Assembly (NCBI GenBank): GCA_964019425.1
Contig: OZ025830.1
Span: 62,001-126,000 of the forward strand
Reading direction: 5' to 3'
DNA: 64,000 bases
Origin: Flectonema sp. DT1601
Taxonomy: Eukaryota > Euglenozoa > Diplonemea > Diplonemida > Diplonemidae
Position 1 is the first letter of the stretch; every line of letters starts with the position of its first letter. The notes beneath the pieces are model-generated. The model saw nothing but the letters and a program-made list of their open reading frames with translations, was not told the DNA's origin and ran no database searches. Both the position numbers and the translations under genes were made by a program. Of the stretch, positions 22,641-34,100 are shown one piece after another.

Positions 22641-24224
22641 GAGGAAACAAAAGAAAAAAAAAACATTTTGAACGGAAGAAGGTGCAACCTTGTTCAGCTG
22701 TTAGTACAAAAGTAATAAAACAAAAGTATTAATTTTTTTTCTGATTTAGTCTGTTGAAAGGGAAAAAGGTGGGGAATAATGGAGAAACAGAACGCCATTT
22801 AATTGCGAAACGCTTGACGTTACCACGTTCACACCCGTTGGGCACTTTTTTATGGAAGGAGCCGTGAGACAGACAATGCTAGTTCGCATACCTTCATAAT
22901 AATATGAATTCAATCATACGAAAATAATTGACAACGTCCACAACAACAACGACAAACTAAACAAACTAACATCAACGGAGAACATCACAACGCAACGTTA
23001 AGACAACGCTAACATCGCAACACAACGCTAGTTAGTTTTTAGTTAAACAAAAGGAGTACTGCCGTACAGAGGGAATAAAGGAAATAAAAGAACATAAGAA
23101 TATAATAATATCCGTCAGTTCATTTTTTAAGAACAAAAAAAACATAACAAAACTATAAGGCAAGGAGTACTTCACAAAATATACGGAATTACTTCCATAA
23201 AGCGATGAGAGTACTAATATATGAAATCTTCCAGAGAAAGTCGTAGAAATAAACAACGCTATCCCCGACTCATAGTTATCACACGACTGAGGACAGTGCC
23301 TCAAGTTACACACGATGATATTTACTTACTTAACCTCAACTAGTTATCTTAAGCAAGGCAGTAAAACTAAATTAAATCGTCGGAAGCAACGGAAACAAAA
23401 AAAAAAAATTTAAACTGTGTAGAGTCCTTTCGCACTCACACTCACTTTCTTTTCATAATAGTACGCACAAACAAACAGGAGACCTGCTACTGTTATAAAT
23501 AGGAATTGGGTTTAAGTTTTTTTTTTTTAAATTTATTTAGTTATTTCGATTAATTTCAATGCACGTCGTAGGACAAAATTGGCGGGAGATCACAAAAAAA
23601 AAGTGACAAATCCAATAACAATGACACCACATTTGATACATCACCGAGCAACTTCAGTTTCTACTTACCAACGTGAAAGATTCTTTTATATAAAAAAAAA
23701 AAAAAAATAAAAAAAAAAAGTTTCCCGACGGAATAAAGTTAAAATACGATTCATTATAAAAACGCCTTACATTGTTCTGTCGGCCAGAGGCTTTTAGCCT
23801 AGGAGACTTATTGCAGTTAATGCGGCTTTGTGAATACTACTTCCCCCTTCATCAGTAAGTTCAAGGGACTTCTTGTTTTGATAATTTAGATTTATCTATG
23901 GTCCTATTTCTAAGAGAACTGAATTTCCATCTTAAGTTTTGTTGTTTGCTCACCTCAATCTCTGAGTACTTATCAAACCCTTTACTGGACACTAAGCATC
24001 CAGTCGGGACGTACAACATTCGAAATTCCCAGAAAGAACCAAATAAATAAAAAAAACAAATTCACGTTAGATAATTCCTTATGGATGGAATGAACAAATA
24101 ATTCCACTTCAACAGATGAGGTTGGAAAAAGTACAGAACATCTGAAAATAGTTTGTTAGCTAAACAACTAATTCAGAGATTATAATAAAAAAAAAAAAAT
24201 TAAAAAAAAGAAACAAATCGAACT

Positions 24225-24360
24225 GTACACCTGACTGAAGTATAGTTAGTAACGCATCACAAGTATCGGTCAGGGTCTCAACGTCATTCCGATCAATAAT
24301 TCGATCCCACTTTATGGGGAGGAAAGTAGTCGCTAAACCATTGAAGGCAAGCAAAAGCAG
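24225..24360 (-). CDS. Candidate orphan exon, unknown
   Basis: An open minus-strand stretch (GLATTFLPIKWDRIIDRNDV and following) ends at a possible donor, CAGTCAG|GTGTAC. It could continue in frame after a TTTTCAG acceptor near 24143. No start codon is in frame. Sequence character is the only support. Confidence 0.18.
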
Positions 24361-24533
24361 GGGAGGGGGGGGTTTGAACTTATTTTATCTACGAAACAAA
24401 AATCAGAACATACTATCAAAGAAATAATGAAACTGTTACTTTCTATAGCAGAGTTTTAAAAAGAATATTACCCGAAAGGTAACAGACAGAAAAGATAATA
24501 ATGACTAATATATTATCAATGTAACCAACTAAC

Positions 24534-27500
24534 CTATACTTCAGTCTTTGTACCCATTTGATAATCAATACCCCCCTCACCCATAGACGTAACAAATTCG
24601 TCATAATCCACAAGTCCCTTTTCTTTACTGCGACAGTAAAAGAAGGTACCAATTCCAACGAGTAGCAATACTACTCCGATTGTAACTAAAATAATAATCA
24701 AAATAATGCCAGTGTCGTCATCCTTTACTGGGGCTGGAGTAGGTGATTCTGTAGCAGCTGGACACATAATAGTTTGATTGAAGCTCATTGTGTTCGATTC
24801 CTTCATTACTCCAATATTAGAAAGGCTTACTGGAAGTGTTCCCAAAGTACCAATCTCATAACTTACATAACTGCTTGCAGTGAGATCTCTGTCATTTACA
24901 CCGTCGCCAGTGCTGTCGAGACGTTGAAAGACAATCGTCTTATCAGAGAACATTGTGACTGTGACATCCTGAGTAGTCTGTGATTCAACATCAGCAATCA
25001 ACACACCTTTTCCAGTAGTATAACAATCATAGACAACAGGAATGTTATTATATATGTAGATCAAATAAGCATCACTGTTTGTAAGTTCATTTGTTTCACC
25101 GAATTTCAGTAACATATAATCTGATTTGTCCTTTAGAGTAGTTGTGATCTCTGTGGTTGGTTTGTTTTCAGCATCAGTACCGACCTTCCAAGAGAAGATG
25201 TCGCTATTGCTTTGATTAGATTTTCCACATTTTGGAAAGAATACTTTTACTGATGAACTGTCAATGTAACAAGGCTTTATAACGGTAAAAAAGTTCTCTG
25301 TTACTGATTTCCCAGAATTAATCTCCACCGCAACATTCAATGGTATCGCTGCAGATATTTTCAAGTCGTCGTATTTCACTTGAAAGGAACTCGAAAAAAC
25401 TCCATTCGTGAATGTCTCAGTAATTGTGTTATTTAGTACTAACTTCCTACTGGGTCCAACATCAATAATTCTATTTTGCTGGATTTGTATAAATAGATGT
25501 TTATCACTACTTGTACCAGCACTTCGAAACCCAATTCTAACAGATGTGAATTCACTCTCATTGAGCATAGCTGAGGCGAAGTTTACTTCAACATCAAATT
25601 GAATCATTTTTTCATTTCCAGGACTGTATGATACTTTCAGTCCGGGTAATTTGATTTCAGACATTGGGAATGAGTCACACAATGCTGCCGGGGCTCTTGT
25701 ACTTGGAGAATTTGAAGGTACTTGGGTAGCTGGGGCGTCAGTGTCTCCACAAGGGATAAACTGAGCGTCTGATATAATCTGTGGTGTGATAGTGTGCTTC
25801 TGCCATGTTGCAGTTCGGATGCTGCCTGGTCCTGTTGCCGTGACTAAGTTAAAAGGTTTGTTGAATGGGAAAACAAAGTCATTACTATCACCAGTATCAA
25901 CCTTCCTCCAAAATGAGATGCTTGCCTTCCCAGAAATCACTTCCCATGATACGGAATTAACATCAGACTGGGCATCTGGAAGTGGGGCTACATTTCCTGT
26001 TGCTCTTTGAAAGTCAACAACACCCAAAGCATCTGCGTCGAAACCATATATATCAAGACCCGTCATGCATCCTTGACACGCAGCTGTGCTGAATCCTATC
26101 GCACCCCAGAAATTCCCAGTGATATTAACTTGGATATTAAATTTAATTGCGTCGTCCTTGTTTTCATCTTTCCCTACGACATATTGAACAAAAAACGGAA
26201 CATCAGATATCTTAACTGGTTTGATACATGCAGTAAACTGTCTACACGTTGATGCCAACGTTAGGTCGATTGTTATCTCTACCCGTTCTCTGTTTTGGGA
26301 GTGCCCCGTCCACATTGGGGAGTCAAAAACACCGCCTTCGCCAGTCGCAATGGCCAAGCTGAATGGTACCTTGGAAACAATCTTGAAGTCATTAACATCT
26401 CCAGTGTCTAGCTTTCTATAAAATTTAATAGTCGTTTGCACAGAATTAGATTCCTTCGATAAGAAAACACCGTCTTGGCGACTGTCCTGAATAGTTGGAG
26501 CGCTATTGCCAACCTGGAGTCCGAAATCCCTCACAAACGCTGCTTCACTATCAAAAGCATAAATATCTAATCCAGCCATACCACTTCCACCGGAGCTTCC
26601 AAACCCGACTGCAGCAAAGTTTACAGCTCCTGAATTCGGAAAGCTGACTTCAAACATAATGACGTCGTTTTGCATTACTATTCCAACAGTGTACTTTACA
26701 TTTATTCCCTGAATACTTGTTTGAACATCCTCACTATTAAAGCAACCAACGAAGGAATCCAGCGGGGCCGTAGGAGGATCAGGCAGCGGCTGCGCAGTAG
26801 GAGCTGCCGTATTTGGAACAGGTGTAGCTGTAGAACCAGCTGGTGACGATGTACCTGGTATTGGAGTACTGAGAGGGGCATCTGTTCCTACACCAGGTGT
26901 TGGGGTATTCGGAACTGGTGTCGCAATAGAACCAGCTGGTGCTGTGGTGTCGGGAACAGGTGTCGAAGGAGAGTTAGTGATCACATTGACTGGCCCCCTA
27001 ACAGGAGAAGAAGTATTCGGAACTGGAGTAGCCATACTACCTGGTGGTGTTCCAGTTTGTGGAACTGGGGTAGCAACAAATGGAGACGTCATTGGAAGAG
27101 AAGTGGGTACACCAGTATCAGGTACTGGTGTGGTTGAACTTCCCGGCGGCGTCGCAGTTTGTGGAACAGGAGTGGCTACAGGCATACTGGTTGTTGGTGT
27201 CGCAGTTTGTATCGCCATTGGAAGCGAAGTGGGTACACCAGTATCAGGTACTGGTGTGGTTGAACTTCCCGGTGGTGTCGCAGTTTGTGGAACAGGAGTT
27301 GCAACAGGTGCAGCAGTTTGTGTTGTCACTGGAAGAGAAGTGGGTACACCAGTATCAGGTACTGGTGTGGTTGAACTTCCCGGCGGCGTCGCAGTTTGTG
27401 GAACAGGAGTAGCAACAGGCATACTGGTTGTTGGTGTCGCAGTTTGTATCGCCATTGGAAGCGAAGTGGGTACACCAGTATCAGGTACTGGTGTGGTTGA

Positions 27501-28859
27501 ACTTCCCGGTGGTGTCGCAGTTTGTGGAACAGGAGTGGCTACAGGTGCAGCAGTTTGTGTTGTCACTGGAAGCGAAGTGGGTACACCAGTATCAGGTACT
27601 GGTGTGGTTGAACTTCCCGGCGGCGTCGCAGTTTGTGGAACAGGAGTTGCAACAGGTGCATCAGTTTGTGTTGTCACCGGAAGAGAAGTGGGTGCTCCAG
27701 TATCAGGTACTGGTGTGGTTGAACTTCCCGGCGGCGTCGCAGTTTGTGGAACAGGAGTAGCAACAGGCATACTGGTTGTTGGTGTCGCAGTTTGTATCGC
27801 CATTGGAAGCGAAGTGGGTACACCAGTATCAGGTACTGGTGTGGTTGAACTTCCCGGTGGTGTCGCAGTTTGTGGAACAGGAGTTGCAACAGGTGCAGCA
27901 GTTTGTGTTGTCACTGGAAGAGAAGTGGGTGCTCCAGTGTCAGGAACCGGAGTGGTTAAACTTCCTGGTGGTGTCGCAGTTTGTGGAACAGGAGTTGCAA
28001 CAGGTGCATCAGTTTGTGTCGTCACTGGAAGAGAAGTGGGTGCTCCAGTGTCAGGAACTGGTGTGGTTGAACTTCCCCGTGGCGTCGCAGTTTGTGGAAC
28101 AGGAGTGGCTACAGGTGCAGCAGTTTGTGGAACAGGAGTAACAACAGGAAGCTGCGGCCCTGCAGCGGGAACTAGAGTGTTAGGAACTGGTGTAGTAATA
28201 TTTCCAGCAGGTGTTGGAGTTTGCGGAACTGGGGAAGCAATAAATGGAATTCCAGCTGGTGGCATTCCTGGCATCGCCGTGGGGACATCTGTTGACATCG
28301 CAGCGGGTGCAGCGGTCACTGGTGGACAGGCATCCAGTGTGATATCTACTTTATCTCTCGCTGTATGCGAAGCCCACGTGTCTCCAAAGACCTCACCTAC
28401 TCCAGTTGCAAATGCGATGTTAAACGCAACTCCAGAAGCCATCATAAAATCATTAGCATCACCAGTACTCAGTAATCTCGTAAAGGTAACTTCATAATCC
28501 GATGCGATGGTGTTTCTCGATACGAATTTCCCGTCTTGCTGCATATCTGCGGCGGTGGGCTTTGCAGCTGTGTTTACGATTTGGAAGTCCTTGATATCAT
28601 CTGTCTTTTCATCAGTTGCTAAGATGTCTAACTGTTTCATTAAGGTATCATTTGATGCTCGAAAAGCAACAGCAGCAAAGTTTCCCAGCGGTACTTTTAT
28701 TTTAAATTGCACTGCTGCACTTCCACCATCAGTCCCCGTTTGATAACTCAGAGTTACAGGACCAGGACTTGCAAACCTCACAGCCTGTTCCGTACCACAA
28801 GCAGTAAATTGTGAGCTTACGATACTGAAGTAAGCACCCAGTGCCAACCAGCGAAACAT
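24534..28859 (-). CDS. Multi-DOMON, PVP/PT-repeat type I membrane protein
   Basis: A single exon of 1441 residues. A signal peptide (MFRWLALGAYFSIVSSQ) leads into DOMON-like domain 1 (~18-185). A low-complexity Pro/Thr/Val region of tandem repeats follows (~190-700), then DOMON-like domains 2 (~704-870) and 3 (~873-1030) and two weaker related modules (~1060-1370). One TM helix (~1385-1405, IILIIILVTIGVVLLLVGIG) and a 30-residue cytosolic tail end the protein. Domains 1-3 share the FTAC/FVGC start and the marks KLDTGDVNDF and FNxVxATG. DOMON domains bind haem or sugars and act in extracellular redox or adhesion. The repeat linker, probably O-glycosylated, would hold them off the cell surface. 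The ATG follows TTAG by 14 nt, with an almost pure T/A pyrimidine-rich tract. Confidence 0.82.
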   Translation of the reverse strand: MFRWLALGAYFSIVSSQFTACGTEQAVRFASPGPVTLSYQTGTDGGSAAVQFKIKVPLGNFAAVAFRASNDTLMKQLDILATDEKTDDIKDFQIVNTAAKPTAADMQQDGKFVSRNTIASDYEVTFTRLLSTGDANDFMMASGVAFNIAFATGVGEVFGDTWASHTARDKVDITLDACPPVTAAPAAMSTDVPTAMPGMPPAGIPFIASPVPQTPTPAGNITTPVPNTLVPAAGPQLPVVTPVPQTAAPVATPVPQTATPRGSSTTPVPDTGAPTSLPVTTQTDAPVATPVPQTATPPGSLTTPVPDTGAPTSLPVTTQTAAPVATPVPQTATPPGSSTTPVPDTGVPTSLPMAIQTATPTTSMPVATPVPQTATPPGSSTTPVPDTGAPTSLPVTTQTDAPVATPVPQTATPPGSSTTPVPDTGVPTSLPVTTQTAAPVATPVPQTATPPGSSTTPVPDTGVPTSLPMAIQTATPTTSMPVATPVPQTATPPGSSTTPVPDTGVPTSLPVTTQTAAPVATPVPQTATPPGSSTTPVPDTGVPTSLPMAIQTATPTTSMPVATPVPQTATPPGSSTTPVPDTGVPTSLPMTSPFVATPVPQTGTPPGSMATPVPNTSSPVRGPVNVITNSPSTPVPDTTAPAGSIATPVPNTPTPGVGTDAPLSTPIPGTSSPAGSTATPVPNTAAPTAQPLPDPPTAPLDSFVGCFNSEDVQTSIQGINVKYTVGIVMQNDVIMFEVSFPNSGAVNFAAVGFGSSGGSGMAGLDIYAFDSEAAFVRDFGLQVGNSAPTIQDSRQDGVFLSKESNSVQTTIKFYRKLDTGDVNDFKIVSKVPFSLAIATGEGGVFDSPMWTGHSQNRERVEITIDLTLASTCRQFTACIKPVKISDVPFFVQYVVGKDENKDDAIKFNIQVNITGNFWGAIGFSTAACQGCMTGLDIYGFDADALGVVDFQRATGNVAPLPDAQSDVNSVSWEVISGKASISFWRKVDTGDSNDFVFPFNKPFNLVTATGPGSIRTATWQKHTITPQIISDAQFIPCGDTDAPATQVPSNSPSTRAPAALCDSFPMSEIKLPGLKVSYSPGNEKMIQFDVEVNFASAMLNESEFTSVRIGFRSAGTSSDKHLFIQIQQNRIIDVGPSRKLVLNNTITETFTNGVFSSSFQVKYDDLKISAAIPLNVAVEINSGKSVTENFFTVIKPCYIDSSSVKVFFPKCGKSNQSNSDIFSWKVGTDAENKPTTEITTTLKDKSDYMLLKFGETNELTNSDAYLIYIYNNIPVVYDCYTTGKGVLIADVESQTTQDVTVTMFSDKTIVFQRLDSTGDGVNDRDLTASSYVSYEIGTLGTLPVSLSNIGVMKESNTMSFNQTIMCPAATESPTPAPVKDDDTGIILIIILVTIGVVLLLVGIGTFFYCRSKEKGLVDYDEFVTSMGEGGIDYQMGTKTEV
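27103..28140. repeat. Coding minisatellite of 111-bp and 126-bp units
   Basis: Nine copies of the motif GTGGGTACACCAGT (later copies GTGGGTGCTCCAGT) start at 27103, 27229, 27340, 27466, 27577, 27688, 27814, 27925 and 28036. The spacings are 126, 111, 126, 111, 111, 126, 111 and 111 bp. Both lengths are multiples of three, so the protein repeat is 37 or 42 residues. The long unit carries a 15-bp insertion that adds residues around TTSMP. Confidence 0.92.
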
Positions 28860-31175
28860 TTTTTAATTTCAATCTAATGATGAAATAAATAAAATAAATA
28901 AAGGGTTATGGCCCAAAATAAACAAATAAACAGCTGACCGATATTCAAGGGTAGTAAGAATCAGGACTCGTTTACTTCCATTGTTGTGTTGCAATTCCCT
29001 GGAAAAGAAGAAAAAGTTGCTCTTTTTTTTAAAAACAACAGAATAATCAATGAGGAAAGAAGTGACAAATGGAACGTCAAAAAAAACTGGAAATCCAGTA
29101 AAAAGGGCGACAGGAATGACATTATATAAAAAATTGATTATTTGAAGGCCACGATTCTGGCAGCGGCAAGAAAAATGCAGCTGCAACGCAGTCGCAACAC
29201 AGGATCAACGATGCCTTTAATTACATCACTCTGCGCGGGAAGGGTAAAAAAGCAATTTAAGTTCAAAAGTTCTCATTCTGCTTCTCAGCAATTGCCCTTT
29301 GAATTAGTTGGATGGCTAGTTAAACGAGCGCTAGGTGACTCGCAGCAATAAAGGACCCAGCCCGAATCTGAATTAATTGTTTCCGTTTAGCTGCATAAAG
29401 AGCAATGCGAGAAATCGCTCCTAACATTACTACTTCACACGGTAAAAAAAAGTGAGAATGAAAATAAAATAAAAAAAAAAACACAAGCAGTGGTTTGCCA
29501 AGTAATTTCACTCGTGTGTTAACATCGGATTATGGGAGGGTAACACTAGACTGATACGATCATTTTTCAACCCAACGCAAACACTACTCTCTCTGTGGGA
29601 TAACAACAACAACAATAACAAAAACACTCGCATGTGTTGTAGCATTTTGCTCCGTTTTGTGTGCACGTGGATGGTGTGTGTGTGTGCATGTATAACTAAA
29701 CCAAAGGCAAGCACACCTTACCCAGTGAGCCACCAAGGAAAGAAACATGAATCAGAATAAAAACCTTCTTGTAAAGAAGATAAGCAAAAGAAGCGGCAAA
29801 ACACATTTTATTTCCCACAACAAAAATCTGTGCACCCTGCAAGAAAAAATTTTTCCTTCAGAAAGCAGTAGAACCCTTTTATGCATAAAAACCAAACAAA
29901 AAAAAATAATAAAATTCACAAACAAACATGAGAGAGTACCTTAGAATTTATCTAAATTTTTTATTTATTTATTTATTCGACGGGCCAATAGCTGAGTGAC
30001 GTAGAATGCTCCTCGTGCAGCATCATTCGGGGAATCGCAACTCAAGTATTCTGAAATGCATTGTCCTCACTACCTACATTTAGAAAAAAAAAAGAAAAAC
30101 GAGAAGAAGCACTGTTGTAACACACCAGGTGGATGACACATTTTGATATCCCAAACACAGCAGAGACTCACTCCAAATTAAAACTGCAAGCACTACACCA
30201 GCAACGTGGGTTAAACTGCAGGATTCAAAAAAAAAAAAAAAAAAAAAAAATGGCGCAATTTAGAACACAATCCGTAACAAAACAAACTAACCAAATAAAT
30301 AAATAACAGATTAAAAGAGAACCGGATTCAGAAATAAAACTTGCGCAGATCAACTAACTACCCGGCGGTGCTTACTACTAATGAACGAAGACTTCTTTTA
30401 TTTCACTTTGTAATCTTACAACTTATGTATTTCCCTCCCTTTTCCTGTTCCCAAGTTTGCAACAATTCGAAGCACACGTTTTGTTTTCCAGTGAGAAGCA
30501 ACACAACAATTAATGAAATAAAGCCTTGCCCTTCTCACCAAGTACATATGCCTGCTATTATTGTTGCTTAGAATGTAACGACGGCTGTAGAACTCCGTTC
30601 ACACTAACTTCCAGTGCGATCAAAATCAAAAGCCTTGCAAGAAACGACTCCAACACTGCCAGGTGAGGACTGAAGAAAAGAACCAATATTTAGAAGCCCA
30701 GAAATTCAGGACGAAAAAAAAAACCTTTTCTGAGCAGTCTTCATCCGTGAAAACTTCAGGGACGGAAAAAAAAAAAAAAAAAAAAAGAGATTTTATTAGT
30801 CCTCCTTTTTCCTTGTTCTTTCACACAAAACCACTTTAATAAAGAAGAATAAAATAAAAAAAAAATTAAAAAAAAAAAAAATGTTTGCTGACATGGCAAG
30901 AAACAAACTCGTGGAAGAGACAACACATCAGCTTGCAACGGCAACTGAAATATACATCTAAGTACACAACAATTGTATTACAAATAATCAATTAAGAAGT
31001 AGATATCGTTACTGGGGGAAGTGATAAAAAAAGGAAACAAGATTCGGGTTTTTTTAAAAAAAAAAAAAAAATCTGTTATAAAGACGGCTGCGTGAAATAA
31101 GCTGGTCTTCAACATGCATGACTTTAGCATCAAACGTGTGAAACAACACTACACTACCAGCCCGACACTACATTA
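28860..31175. other. Long AT-rich intergenic region
   Basis: About 2.3 kb with many A runs, including ~22 nt near 30229-30250 and ~23 nt near 30763-30785. A minus-strand frame from an ATG near 29430 (MLGAISRIALYAAKRKQL...) opens 35 codons after a T-rich tract and would make a basic amphipathic N-terminus. It has no supported second exon. No confident gene. Confidence 0.45.
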
Positions 31176-34100
31176 CTAGTAGTGTCCAATACTGTACTGA
31201 GCGTCTAGTGAGGTAGATGATGAACTTCTTAAAGTTGTATCCGCGGTCTTTATTGGATTGAAAAGAGGAGTGCTAAGTTGATCACCAAGAGATCGATACG
31301 TAAGTGGAGGAGACGCATCTCCCCCCATTGAAAGTAACGGCTGCGAATTAACATTCGATAATAAAGAAGGAAGCGTTACCTTCTTTGCAAGAGCAGAACT
31401 GGATCCTAACAAAGATGGTGATGCTGGAAAACTCGATAATCTCGTGACGGATGCCGCAGGAGAAGCAGAAGGAGTATTCTCTGAGTCACTTTCAGTAAGT
31501 TTTGTTTTATAAATAACATTATCTGATGTCACCAAAGGATTGGATATCAGGCTATCATTAAACCTGTGTCTCTCTCTCGCGTGTAAATCAAAGAGACTTG
31601 CTTTGGGTTGTAGTTCTGCCAACTCTACTTCCTCCTCCAACAGCGGTGATTCGAAAGTCTCCATCTTGTCGGAGTTAGAATCTGACGACCGCTCAAAGTC
31701 ATCCTTTCTTTCTAAAAACAGTACCCTAAGCTTCACAGCTACCAATATAATAACAAAGAATGATATTACCACAATAGTAACCGTGTTGAATAATGCTACA
31801 AGAATTAGAAGAGGGAAGTTCAGCGGTGAGTTGGTCTGATTTATTTTATTTTACTAGCTGTCTATTCACCTTCAGGTGAGAAGACATTATCAAATAAAAC
31901 ACAATGAGTTATTTTAAAGAAACACTAATAAATGCATACTCTGGAATTTTCTGCCACCCAAAGTGAAGCAAGAAGAGAACAGCTGCCGGCAAACAGTCCG
32001 AGAGAATCCAACTGGTATTGTCTGTTATCTCGGTATGGCTGTTTTATAATTAATTTGTCTGAATAAATAATTCATAAATTTAATTCCAGTGAAGTACATA
32101 CGGCAAACGACAGGTTAAGAATCAAAGCAAAGAAGAGTACCCAAGTAGCTGCAAAGCATTTTGAATATATCTGTTTGTGTTGTTTATTTGTTGTTTTTAT
32201 TGCATGTCTCTAAACAAAACAAAACAATCGGTAAACTTCACCTTTTACTTTCTTACTCATATTTCTGTTTTGTTTGTGCGCAACAGTTACGTAATCCTAA
32301 TAAATAGGTTAGTTACGCTGCCACAATTTTCTTTCAACCGAACAATGGGTTTGTAGGTACAAAAAAAAAAAAAAAAAAAAAAAACGGTTTTCCACACTAC
32401 CGAACGAGGATAACAATGAAAATGGAAAATAGCTGTTTGGGAAAACAAAAAGAACTAAACCACATACCGTTTCGGGTAACCCCACTGAAAGAACTATGAG
32501 TACCTTTCGTACAAGGATGACACTTTCCCAATAATAGTTCTTACGCCTGTAGTTAGTATACAAAAACCCGTAAGATGCAATGCAACGAAGCTTTGCCAGG
32601 TCATGTTTCTCTCTTGTGAGAATACCTGCTAGTGCAACAGGAATACCCAATCCGTATAAAATAAAAAACACCATCGCTATCTGATACACCATCGAGCTAG
32701 CATTACATGAAACCTGTGTTGATTCTCATCTTCTGTTTTTTAACACAATCAAAAAAAAAAGGAAATATTCAAACACATACCCGACTGTCTGCCTTTGCCA
32801 CACTAACATAACCCGAATCGGGGTCTAGGTAAGCGACACACAAGAATGGTCTTGTCAGTTGATCAATTAGAAGAGTGAAACTAACGTGAACGAGAATAAT
32901 AAAAGCTGTCGATATAATTTGTGCTCTTGGGAGTGTGACCGGCTTTCCCAAATGGTATACAGTTGAAGGTGATAATTTGTGCTTACCAACAGTACATCCA
33001 CGTAAACATTGACCACATATTTGTACATCACATTCCTTGCAATGGAAATCTGCCCATTCAAAATCACACTTCTCACAAAGAGGAAGAATATCAGCGTTTT
33101 GAAGGTCTTCTTCTGAAGGGTTGCCGCTGGCGTTGAATGTTGGTTTCTTAAGGTTAGCTAAGTAGTCTTTCTTCTTTAGTTTATTAGTCCAATTTGTTGT
33201 AAAGAAAACCTGACAAAGTTTTGCTTCCGCAAGCAAGATAAGCGGAAGCAACACCCACACCCATATCTGATCTTCCATTGTAAAGTCACTAGGAAGTAAA
33301 CACATAGCTGGTGATGGTATCCCACCTAAAGAACCAACACTTCTACTAAACCCAAGAAGGGCTTGCATAGTTGTTACCCAAGGGAGTTCTAATGATTTGA
33401 TGACTGCAAGGATTTGTATGCTTGACATTAGAATCTTAATATACTGAGGGAGAGTATCTGGTACTTCAACTACTGTGAATAATGATAATCTAACTAAGAT
33501 AACAACACCAATTACTAACGCAAGCACCATAACAATTGTAAGAAGGATGTTTATTCCCTGAGACTGACACTCAAAACAACCAGTGAGACCTAATCGATTT
33601 TCACCAACACAGCGACCACAGTAAGCTCCGTCAGATCCTTCCGCACAACCAGCAGCCGATCTTGGTTCTGGTTCAGCTGTTGAAGAAACTGAAGTACCTA
33701 AGCAATGACCGAATGGACATGTTTTTGGTTCCAACACAACAGTGTCTTTTCTCCAATATCCTTCTAGTGTTCTGGTTGCGACGTGTCCATAGCACTCCAA
33801 TCCTTCCGGACATTTAACACAATTAACCGAATCATTTGTTAAGGTTGCTACCTTGTCAACACTATCACACACTGGTTGTCTTAAATTAATTGAAAGAGGT
33901 TGGACAGTAATTGCTGCTAGTTCATCACATCGAGAATCGTTTCGAGATATGTTCCAACCCTCAACTGGTAATCCTTTCAGGAGGACTACAACTTCATATT
34001 TACGAGGTCGGTACCAAGATATGCGAACATCATCTTCTTTAAATCTCAGTGAGTTCATTCTACTAAAACTTAAATTATATTCATCAGCAGGTGGGATTGG

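Larger units (their letters stand above)
21898..24533. other. Long AT-rich intergenic region
   Basis: About 2.6 kb rich in A/T runs, including about 29-30 A ending at 22348. No confident gene. Possible coding pieces are a plus-strand open stretch after a strong acceptor (22482-22640, listed separately) and a minus-strand open stretch with a GT donor near 24225-24360. Confidence 0.5.

Noticed and set aside
26944-28497. A 517-codon plus-strand frame
   Set aside because: It is the reverse shadow of the Pro/Thr repeat of the DOMON protein. Repeat structure keeps the opposite frame open, and its translation is low-complexity Gly/Val/Thr.
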